A DNA stretch of 64,000 nucleotides from Vibrio gazogenes (GTDB taxonomy: Bacteria > Pseudomonadota > Gammaproteobacteria > Enterobacterales > Vibrionaceae). The stretch lies in the NCBI RefSeq assembly GCF_023920225.1, contig NZ_CP092588.1, positions 310,001 to 374,000 of the forward strand, read 5' to 3'. The notes under the pieces are model-generated. The model did no database searches. It was given only the letters and a program-made list of their open reading frames with translations, and had not been told where the DNA came from. Below, one piece after another: positions 1-6,853 of this stretch (position 1 is the stretch's first letter; each line of letters starts with the position of its first letter). Made by a program: the position numbers and the translations under genes.

Positions 1-1
1 T

Positions 2-1009
2 TTTGAGCGTGGCGAGCCCAATAACATGCCGTTATTACTTGATAAACTGATCGGCGAAAAATTCAAACAGGCGGCGGTCTCAGAGTGTTCGTCTTTGGAT
101 CTGATGCGAGAATTGTCAGGAGAAGACGGCTGGTTTGCGATTCGTCATGACCAAATTATTCGCCAGGTTGCGATGCATTGCAGTAGCTCGGAGCAAAGCT
201 TAGCTATCGCACGGTATGTCGATATTGCCGAGCAGTTCAATCAAGACGTTGCGGGTAAATTCCCGTTTGCTGATTCACCCGTCGCCGGTGATGTGGGATT
301 AAAAGCATTGCATCGTTACCTCGAACGTTATCGCCAAGACAGCCAAGGCTTATTCGCGCTGCTGACTCAAGAGCGGCAAAAAGATCACCAAATCCCGCAG
401 TCATGGATTCATTTTATCCAACAGATGGACGCCATCAGTGAGTTCATGCAGCAAGCGTGGGATGACAAAACCAAAACATGGCGCGTGGCACTGAAGGTAA
501 CGTTTAACGCCCCCAACCAACAAGGCCAAGGTAATAATCAAGTGATTCAGTGGACGCTGAGCGATGATAAACACGTGGCGGGCTTTCCCAATGGCGATGA
601 TCAACTGACATGGCAACCTGATGAACCCTTGTCTTTGTCATTACGGTGGGCAGAAGGGTCGGCTTACCGTCCTCAGGACATGGCCGGTCAGGCCGCCGCG
701 CATAAACCAAGGATTGATCCGCAGGAACGTACCGCGACCTTTATCAGCCAAGGCAAATGGGGCTTATTCCAATGGCTACGCCGCTATGACAGCGATGAAA
801 TGCACGTCTCTCATGGTGTTCGTTTGCTGTCATTTTATGTCCCAGTTGGCTTGAAGGACGAGTCAGGCAACACCAAACCGTTGAGCAGTCCGACCTATAT
901 TAGTCGCTCGAACATACTGTTGCAGGCACAAGTGGCGGATGAAACAGGGCAGTGGCACACCGTCGCTTTTCCCGATTCATTCCCGACTTATGCGCCCAAA
1001 TTTAAATGA
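2..1009 (+). CDS. tssM: TssM (IcmF) C-terminal part, T6SS membrane complex; 5' truncated
   Basis: The frame is already open at base 2, so this is the last ~335 residues of a longer protein and the ATG at 26 is internal. The sequence is rich in short beta segments and ends in a soluble C-terminal domain typical of TssM/IcmF. TssM spans the inner membrane and, with TssJ and TssL, forms the trans-envelope complex on which the T6SS tail is built; the part seen here is periplasmic in the known complexes. TssA follows 25 bp downstream, as in Vibrio T6SS operons. The family call rests on overall resemblance and on that neighbour; the diagnostic N-terminal membrane segments and ATPase-like domain lie outside the window. 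Confidence 0.8.
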   Translation, partial: FERGEPNNMPLLLDKLIGEKFKQAAVSECSSLDLMRELSGEDGWFAIRHDQIIRQVAMHCSSSEQSLAIARYVDIAEQFNQDVAGKFPFADSPVAGDVGLKALHRYLERYRQDSQGLFALLTQERQKDHQIPQSWIHFIQQMDAISEFMQQAWDDKTKTWRVALKVTFNAPNQQGQGNNQVIQWTLSDDKHVAGFPNGDDQLTWQPDEPLSLSLRWAEGSAYRPQDMAGQAAAHKPRIDPQERTATFISQGKWGLFQWLRRYDSDEMHVSHGVRLLSFYVPVGLKDESGNTKPLSSPTYISRSNILLQAQVADETGQWHTVAFPDSFPTYAPKFK

Positions 1010-1033
1010 TGAGGCAAGATAGAGAGCATCCAT

Positions 1034-2173
1034 ATGACGCACATAGTCAACCCACATCCTTCCTCTACGGAAGCATACATCGCCAGCCACTTTGGCATGA
1101 CCCTGGATGAGTTATTAGCCCCCATTGGTGAGCATGGTGTGGGGGAATCCGTTCGCCATAATGGGGTTTACTTTACCATTAAAGAAGCACGGCAAAACGA
1201 TGACCCTACACTGCCAATGGGCGTGTGGACCCACGATCTGAAAGTTGCCGACTGGGCGTTAGTTAAAACCACCGCCATACAGGCGCTTGCCAATAAAAGT
1301 AAAGATTTGCAGCTTGGAATTTGGTTATTTGAGGCCAATCTTCACTTGGAAGGATTGGCCGGGATTGCCCCGGCTGCCTTTTTATTGCAGCAGTTGTGTA
1401 TGCAATATTGGGACACAATGTACCCTGAAATGCTTGATGATGATGTGGAATTTCGCACTAACCCGCTGAGTTGGATCAACAACAAATTAACCTTGGTCGT
1501 GCAGAGTTTTCCATTAACGTCCGCTGAACTTGATGGCGAGGAGCTGAGCTGGAACGACTGGCAAAATGCGCAATACTACGAAAAGCTGCAACGACAGAAT
1601 AAGTTAAAAACACCCTGGCAAGGTGCGACGACCCAAGATTTTAAGCAGCGCTTAGCCGCGACCGCCAGTGACTTTTTGCAAGAACAGCGCGCTCACGTGG
1701 TGGCTGCTCAGCAAGCCATCAATGCATTTGTGGATTGGTTGGATGAGATGTTGGCAGCGCAAAGCCCAACATTTAGTGATTTTGTCGGATGTTTAGCGCA
1801 AATAGAGACACTCTGGCACCAAGAACTACAGCGCCGGGGCATTTCTCTTTCATCCTCAGACGATGAGGCCGCAGGCGCTTCACTGGACCAAAGTGGCGAT
1901 GCTGCGCATGGGGAAGGTGATGGCGGTGGTGGCGATGATGGGCAAGGCGGCTCCTCCTCTGGGGCCATTCGTACCCGCGAAGACGCGTTTGCCGCATTGC
2001 TCCGTGCCGCCGATTTTTTAAGACGCGATGACCCACACTCGATTGTGCCTTATCTGGTCTATACCGCTTGTGATTGGGGCAACATGAGCGCTCCCGAGCT
2101 ATACCAAGAAATATTTCTAAGAAGAAGCGGGCAAATTAATGTGTTCGATATGATGGGGATCGAGCCTGAGTAA
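1034..2173 (+). CDS. tssA: TssA, T6SS baseplate/sheath assembly protein (ImpA_N domain)
   Basis: This 379-residue protein has an N-terminal ImpA_N-type domain (about residues 15-130; it opens with a segment containing LDELLAPIGEHGVGESVR), then a helical middle, an acidic Gly/Ser-rich linker around residues 285-315, and a C-terminal helical domain that begins near TREDAFAALLRAADFLRR. TssA proteins prime baseplate and sheath assembly at the membrane complex in the cytoplasm. The low-complexity linker separating N- and C-terminal domains is typical of the family. It sits 25 bp after tssM and is probably the last gene of that operon, because a 280-bp gap with its own promoter signal follows. No disruption is seen. 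Confidence 0.85.
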   Translation: MTHIVNPHPSSTEAYIASHFGMTLDELLAPIGEHGVGESVRHNGVYFTIKEARQNDDPTLPMGVWTHDLKVADWALVKTTAIQALANKSKDLQLGIWLFEANLHLEGLAGIAPAAFLLQQLCMQYWDTMYPEMLDDDVEFRTNPLSWINNKLTLVVQSFPLTSAELDGEELSWNDWQNAQYYEKLQRQNKLKTPWQGATTQDFKQRLAATASDFLQEQRAHVVAAQQAINAFVDWLDEMLAAQSPTFSDFVGCLAQIETLWHQELQRRGISLSSSDDEAAGASLDQSGDAAHGEGDGGGGDDGQGGSSSGAIRTREDAFAALLRAADFLRRDDPHSIVPYLVYTACDWGNMSAPELYQEIFLRRSGQINVFDMMGIEPE

Positions 2174-2347
2174 TCTCGCAATGGCCCCGATATCCACGAC
2201 TAGGTTCGCGAGCTTACGATTGGGGATGTGTAATGACCCACCTGGCCCCTGTTTTTAGGGTTTTAATCCACCCACTCCAGTCAATAAAGAATGGGTAATG
2301 ATAATTTAAGCTAATGTTTTTAAATGTATTTTTTGTTTTTTGAAAAG

Positions 2348-2364
2348 TTGGCAATGTAATTGCT
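2348..2364 (+). promoter_or_regulatory. sigma-54 (RpoN)-type -24/-12 promoter
   Basis: The sequence TTGGCAATGTAATTGCT carries GG at 2350-2351 and GC at 2362-2363, separated by exactly 10 bases, as required for RpoN promoters (consensus TTGGCACG-N4-TTGCT). It lies ~90 bp upstream of the 99-residue gene at 2455 and in the same orientation. Vibrio T6SS hcp/vgrG units are known to be driven by RpoN with the VasH activator, so the site fits its surroundings. Confidence 0.7.
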
Positions 2365-2454
2365 ATCTACAGTATAAACAGTGTGAACAGCGTTCTCGTT
2401 TTTCACGAAATGTTCATCAGGAAACCACAACAAACCGATTTAAAGGGATAGATC

Positions 2455-2754
2455 ATGGCAGAAGATATCGCATTTAAAATTCAATTGGGCTTAGTGTTGC
2501 CAAAGTTAGAAGAACAGCTTGCTTCCTCACTTACCAGCATTATCGAAGAAGTGATGGCACATTTAAAAAAAGGCACCTTAGCTGAGGAAGAAGGACCAAC
2601 GACGGAAGATGTCAAAGATCTCATTCTCAAAGATTTAGAAATCTTCTTAGATAACGCGATTCTTCCTGCGATTGCCGCAAAGAACCAACCAGCACAAGCG
2701 CCAGAGGCTGCGGCAGCCGAACCGTCACCGGAAGAGGCCCCAGCAGAGGCCTAA
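2455..2754 (+). CDS. small acidic T6SS-linked protein of unknown function (99 aa)
   Basis: The gene has a clear ribosome site (AAAGGGAT) before its ATG and lies downstream of a sigma-54-type promoter. The product is predicted to be mostly helical for residues 1-75 and then turns into an Ala/Pro/Glu-rich tail (residues ~76-99). It has no signal peptide, no cysteine and no membrane segment. I do not recognise a family. Location directly after tssA, with RpoN-type control shared with vgrG at 6.8 kb, suggests a T6SS accessory role such as an adaptor or a small secreted or structural protein; this is inference. It is intact, in contrast to the decayed genes that follow. Confidence 0.75.
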   Translation: MAEDIAFKIQLGLVLPKLEEQLASSLTSIIEEVMAHLKKGTLAEEEGPTTEDVKDLILKDLEIFLDNAILPAIAAKNQPAQAPEAAAAEPSPEEAPAEA

Positions 2755-2778
2755 ACTGAGCGAGTTCGATTGATCGAT

Positions 2779-3028
2779 ATGCCTAATAAACACGACGACG
2801 AAAAGTTGGCCGATAGCTGATGAATCATCTTGCGCCATCGCCAACCACATTGACAAACTCAAGCAGCTTCATGATCAAGGTGCAGCAGCAATACGCATCG
2901 CTGAGTATGTCAAACGTTGGTTGCAGTGGGCACGAAGCGGGGTAGAGATAGATTTACAGCACGTTCTCGACGTGGTTAAAACATGTTGGCTTGGGAGCGG
3001 GTTAGTAGAGAAAGGGGTTTGGGGTTAG
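2779..3028 (+). pseudogene. frameshifted small ORF of unknown family
   Basis: An ATG at 2779 opens a 13-codon frame that ends at TGA near 2818. One base further on, another frame reads about 69 residues of protein-like sequence (it contains HIDKLKQLHDQGAAAIRIAEY) up to a TAG at 3026-3028. That second frame has no plausible start of its own. The simplest reading is a single-base insertion in a ~82-residue gene. Programmed frameshifting is possible but no slippery heptamer is seen at the junction. No family recognised; it may be a T6SS accessory or a remnant left beside the element that begins at about 3059. Confidence 0.4.
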
Positions 3029-3243
3029 ATAGTTTTTGAACGATCCCAAATATCGTGACCCCAAATATCCGGTAAACCAGGTTGGGTTGGATATAAGATG
3101 GGACAAGACGTGAACGAGAAGGGGGCAAATACAAACAAATGATAATCAGAATTCAATGTGTACGAATAACAAAAAAACATCACAACCAATGCTCTGGAGA
3201 CACCGTGCGATGAGGCGAGTGCCCAGAGAAATCGGGAGGTAAG

Positions 3244-3954
3244 ATGGCAGGGAAGAAACAACAGAAAAAATGGGTGAAGCACCCCGGTAACGCGTATGCA
3301 TCAGGGCTACGGAAGGGCGGACCATCCAGTAAGCGCTCGAAACAAAGCGGCGTGCCCGAAAAAGCGTATAGCGCGATAGTAGCTGCGAGGGCACGCAAAG
3401 TAGAAAAAGGGACCAGTAGTTTCGGCCAGGAAGGTCTAGCGCGGTGCCATCGTGCGTCAGACAAATACACTCGGGACCGCCTGGCGGCCGCATCGAATAT
3501 GCTAGTTACCGAGTCATCACAAGAAGAGAGAACCAAAGTGCTCCGCGCCACCGTCGAGTACGTAAACACCTTACACAAAAAAGAGGGCACGGACCCTACC
3601 ACGGACAGAGCCACACAGACGGTGACGAAGGCCCTCACTGAGCAATCTCAACAAGGGCAAAGCACGGTCTCTGAGGCTGATTATCAAGCTGCGGTGACAA
3701 GACTCGCGAACCATGCATCAGAAAACTTCTTTATGGGTGATGGACCTACGAATAGCGCGATTGGCGCGCATGCGGATGGCAGGGACACCGGAGGGGGAAC
3801 AAAGACACGAAGCCCCACCCCAAGATCGAGGGCGATACATCAAGCGGGTGCTCTACTAGATAAGCGAACTGGACGAAGTGTCTCACCAAGAACGCGAGCC
3901 TTTGCAAAAGGGGAACTCCCAGGAGGTATGCAAACCTCGGCACGCCCGAAGTAG
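3244..3954 (+). CDS. orphan basic 236-residue protein, no recognised family
   Basis: The ATG is preceded by a strong Shine-Dalgarno (GGGAGGT, 4-5 bases away). The N-terminus is strongly basic (Lys/Gln-rich in the first 15 residues), the middle (about residues 75-170) is Ala/Thr/Gln-rich and likely helical, and the C-terminal ~60 residues are rich in Arg, Ser, Thr, Pro and Gly and probably disordered. There is one cysteine and no signal peptide or membrane segment. Codon use is flat: AGG, AGA, CGG, CTA, ATA and GGA are all common, unlike the neighbouring Vibrio genes. An open frame of 236 codons is unlikely by chance at this base composition. The features suggest a nucleic-acid-binding or virion-type protein brought in by transfer, but the function is unknown. 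Confidence 0.5.
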   Translation: MAGKKQQKKWVKHPGNAYASGLRKGGPSSKRSKQSGVPEKAYSAIVAARARKVEKGTSSFGQEGLARCHRASDKYTRDRLAAASNMLVTESSQEERTKVLRATVEYVNTLHKKEGTDPTTDRATQTVTKALTEQSQQGQSTVSEADYQAAVTRLANHASENFFMGDGPTNSAIGAHADGRDTGGGTKTRSPTPRSRAIHQAGALLDKRTGRSVSPRTRAFAKGELPGGMQTSARPK

Positions 3955-4146
3955 AACGATGAAGAATAGTGGCGCCCTACTTCACCCATCGCAAAAACAC
4001 GCGTAGAGCAAATCTGAAACTCGCTCCTCGACCGGGGCCCGTCTGCTTCACTTGAAATGATGCTAACGGGCGGCACGAAATACGAAACAAAAGAAAGGAT
4101 TCATACCACTAAACAAGAGCAGAAGGCCAATAGAGGTGCGGGAAGA

Positions 4147-4311
4147 ATGAAACAGATCCTAGGAATAAAACACCGTGGCCCCCCTGATGTAAGCTCGAAT
4201 CTGGGATGCAGCGCTAACCAGTACATGACAGCTATACAACCCAGGCGGGAACGTGTCGGCCTTGACCAACAAACGGCGGCGTGGCCAGTCAAAAAGGGTG
4301 GCATGGGATGA
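4147..4311 (+). CDS. possible small basic ORF in the orphan segment (54 aa)
   Basis: The ATG at 4147 follows GGGAAG and opens a 54-codon frame; an in-frame ATG at 4057 would give 84 residues but lacks a good ribosome site. The stop TGA (4309-4311) overlaps an ATG at 4308 that opens a further 26-codon frame ending at 4388, an ATGA arrangement typical of coupled genes. That last frame runs through the right inverted repeat, so either it is spurious or the repeat is not a true end. Composition is Arg/Gln/Gly-rich with the same unbiased codon use as the 236-residue ORF. No family recognised; a chance frame remains likely. Confidence 0.25.
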   Translation: MKQILGIKHRGPPDVSSNLGCSANQYMTAIQPRRERVGLDQQTAAWPVKKGGMG

Positions 4312-4449
4312 ATGTCCGACTAAGAGTAGGATATTTGGGGGCAGATCCAAAACTATTCCGTAGGGACGAGGCGTTGCGTCATGATTGAAGCAAACTGATT
4401 AAAGCTTGGCAGTCTGCGCCATCTTTAGTTTCTTGATCTGACCCCAAAA

Positions 4450-5134
4450 TCACTCTTCCTTTCTTTTTGGTCCTCGTTTTAGTGGCGTCACTCTTCGTCC
4501 TGTGAGTTGTTCTATTTCTTGTTTAAATCGATCATTTCCTAGTGCCATGTTTTGTTGAGTGACCAGGCTAAGTTTTTGTGTTTCTTTTTCATCTATATGT
4601 CCACGGAAAAAAGATACGTAGGTTTCTGAGCGTTGCTTTTGGTTTTTGCCTAGGCCTATAACAGCGGGTGATGTGTCCAGAAATTTGTGCTTAGTCTTTC
4701 TTCTTGTTGTGCGTGGGAAACGTAGCTTGACCATTTGTAGTCAGTGGGATGGTTAACCATGTTTGCTCGAACGGGATTTAATTCTATATATCTTTGGCAA
4801 ACAAGAAGGTATTCGGGGGCGTTGATCAAACCGGATTTAAATCTACCTTCCCATAGGGTGCCGCTACGTTGGTAGGCGTAGTTGCAATACCTTACGTATC
4901 GACGCCCAATGGCTTGCATCATTTGTGAAATACCATTGTCTGTCATCGGTGTCGCGAGTAAGGGGATATGGTTGGTCATGAAGACCCAGCGTGGATTTTT
5001 ACCTTGAATTGTTGGGCGTACACAGAGAGCCAATATGAATAGGTAATAAAATCTTCTTCTGAGCCGCAACAAACCTGTCGATTGTTTCCTTTTTGGATGA
5101 TGTGTTGGGTTATGTTTGGAAGGCAGAGTCGAGG
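4450..5134 (-). pseudogene. REP-associated tyrosine transposase (RAYT, Y1_Tnp family), frameshifted
   Basis: Three consecutive minus-strand frames together spell a RAYT. The 5' part (5134 to ~5000) includes HIIQKGNNRQVC, the middle (to 4656) includes MTNHIPLLATP and RSGTLWEGRFKS, and the 3' part (4734-4450) ends in EIEQLTGRRVTP. At least two frameshifts separate them, near 5000 and near 4690. The HUH metal-binding motif, normally MTNHxHLL, reads MTNHIPLL, so a catalytic histidine is lost as well. No start codon remains. A TTTTGGGGTCAGATC word lies just past the 3' end, a word type often seen beside RAYT genes. The gene cannot make an active enzyme. Confidence 0.8.
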
Positions 5135-5549
5135 TGATCTAGTCTTATCAAGACGACCTGTGCCTGAAAAATTTGTGCTGCCTTGTACTTAATCTCATAA
5201 TAGCGAGTTTTAGACTTAATTCCTCAATCGAAATCCTGTTAATGAGACCCAACGCACCGGGTATTAAATCCCCCAGTTGTGTAATGAGTTGTTTAACCTT
5301 ATCTCAATGCCAGTGCCAAAGACTAAAACCACTCAATGAAAAATATAACAAAACTGTATAAAAAGAATGGCTGGAATCCCACTGAATCAGGCGCTTGAGC
5401 CAGTTGTTGTTCAATTTTATAGAAAGCCAAATGACTGGATGCCACCTATAAAAGTCACATAGATATTTGGCATTGATTCTGCTACTCCTTTTTGATTATG
5501 TTGAAGTGACGTTGAAGTGGTTTGAACAAGACTATGAGGCAGAAGGGAT
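5135..5549. other. gene-free stretch with a possible short coding fragment
   Basis: No intact gene is seen. On the minus strand one frame (roughly 5303-5148) stays open for about 50 codons of protein-like sequence (it contains QLITQLGDLIPGALGLINRI) and ends at TGA 5150-5148, but it has no start codon. It is best read as a gene fragment of unknown family left between the RAYT remnant and the broken GNAT gene. The rest is AT-rich sequence with many stops in all frames. Confidence 0.3.
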
Positions 5550-6646
5550 ATGGTTGCACTACAAAAACAAAGTTCGGTGATTGAATTAAATACCACATCG
5601 CCTGATGATTTTGCTGAAGCTCAATATGCTCAGTTGAATATGAGTGATTGGTTGCGGTAGTTGCAACACCTTCAGTTTCAAGACATTGAAACTCGAGATC
5701 GGCTGGGTTGGATATTGGGTTTAAGGGACTATTTTATAGCATCACGCCATTCTCAATCTGATTACGTACTTATGCTTGATCTTTCGGTATGGCTTTGTGA
5801 TTGGGTGATGATGATTGATATCTGTCATGCGATATTAAAATCTGATGGAGAGCCGCTAAGTTATCCGCTTTACAAAAGGACAATGCTATTCATCGCTGAT
5901 GCTCTTATGTGCAATTAGGCGATCCTCGGCAAGCGAGCCATATTTTGAGATGCGCTTTACTGAAACATTATAATGAACGCGAATTTGGTAAATATTATGA
6001 CTGGATTCAATATAATTATATAAACACAAAAGAAACAACCTATCTAAATAATGGAAGTGCGGGTGAGATAACATTAACCCTGCTAGAGCCTCTCCATATT
6101 GATGCGTATCGTTGGGCTTACACCAAACAAAGTGACGCAAATAAAAGTGTCGCTACCCTATGTAATTTACCTGACTTTCATAATGATGGTGACTGGCTAA
6201 GCTGGTTACACGACTGTCGCCACTACCCAAATCATTATCTCTATGCCGTTATCCATCAAGAATGGGGTTTTATTGGCTCAGTTTGCTTAGAAGTCTTTAA
6301 CGGCACAGGTTTTTTCTATTACTGGCTAGGGGAAGATTTCCAAGGCTACGGTTTGGGGCCACAAGCGGTGACCCTTTTGCTTAATATTGGTGAACAGCAA
6401 AAAGGGATGCGCTGTTGTTATGCCAAGGTGTATGACCACAACTTACCTTCGCAAAAAGCCCTCACTAAAATTGGTTTTACAGCATTGCCTATTCAAGTGT
6501 CCTCTGCGGCTAACAACGAAAAGTGGTAATACTATGGCCCAGAGAAAAGCGAGCGACAATGGCGTGATGAGTTACGCAAACTGATCACCGATATGGGCTC
6601 TGACTACCAGTTAGTCGCCACCAAAGAGGATCTATTGCATGAATAG
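5550..6646 (+). pseudogene. GNAT-family acetyltransferase gene with two in-frame stops and one frameshift
   Basis: Starting at ATG 5550 the frame hits TAG at 5658-5660, continues to about 5910, where a one-base shift is needed, and then reads a C-terminal GNAT domain (contains WLGEDFQGYGLGPQAVTLLL, the acetyl-CoA loop region, and KVYDHNLPSQKALTKIGF, the last helix and strand). A TAA at 6526-6528 then interrupts a frame that continues for 38 more codons to a TAG at 6644. The reconstructed protein would have about 365 residues with an extra N-terminal helical domain. GNAT proteins of this size occur in Vibrio T6SS clusters, but whether this one belonged to the system is inference. A 31-codon frame (6639-6734) overlaps its end by ATGA and may be the relic of a next gene. 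Confidence 0.7.
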
Positions 6647-6787
6647 TGTCGCCTCAGATTTTACCCTATCAATGACGCTGATGCCGTGGGTAAGGAATCA
6701 CCCAGCCGCCGATCGTTTAACCCATAAGCATTGACTGAGACACAATAAGAAATAATTTAACCATTTGTTTTATAAAGTCTTATATGG

Positions 6788-6804
6788 TTGGCACTCTTTC
6801 TGCA
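6788..6804 (+). promoter_or_regulatory. sigma-54 (RpoN)-type -24/-12 promoter of the vgrG operon
   Basis: TTGGCACTCTTTCTGCA has GG at 6790-6791 and GC at 6802-6803 with a 10-base spacer, and a perfect TTGGCAC -24 element. Transcription would begin near 6815, leaving a leader of ~40 bases to the vgrG ATG at 6854. The site shows that the upstream TTG frame extension of vgrG cannot be its true start. Together with 2348 it suggests RpoN control of T6SS tip genes. Confidence 0.75.
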
Positions 6805-6853
6805 ATACCTTAACCAAAGCATTTTTAATGGGTATAACTGGGGTGTGGTGCGG

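Larger units (their letters stand above)
3059..4340. mobile_element. candidate non-autonomous element bounded by 12-bp perfect inverted repeats
   Basis: CCCCAAATATCC at 3059-3070 is the exact reverse complement of GGATATTTGGGG at 4329-4340. A second copy of the core (CCCAAATAT) sits just outside on the left at 3044-3052, and a related word (GACCCCAAA) lies at 4438-4446 beside the broken transposase gene. The enclosed 1,282 bp differ visibly from the flanks in composition and codon use and carry the 236-residue ORF at 3244. No target-site duplication is obvious and no transposase is encoded inside, so this may be a passenger segment moved by a transposase elsewhere. Boundaries are inferred from the repeats only. 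Confidence 0.4.

Noticed and set aside
3180..3638. Minus-strand open frames (152 and 115 residues) over the 236-residue ORF
   Set aside because: No ribosome site and hydrophobic, Cys-rich nonsense; the plus-strand frame has the strong Shine-Dalgarno.
5173..5361. 62-codon plus-strand frame
   Set aside because: The minus-strand fragment reads more like protein; neither has a start signal.
6788..6853. Longer N-terminus of VgrG from the TTG at 6788
   Set aside because: The bases form a sigma-54 promoter, so they cannot be translated from that promoter's transcript.
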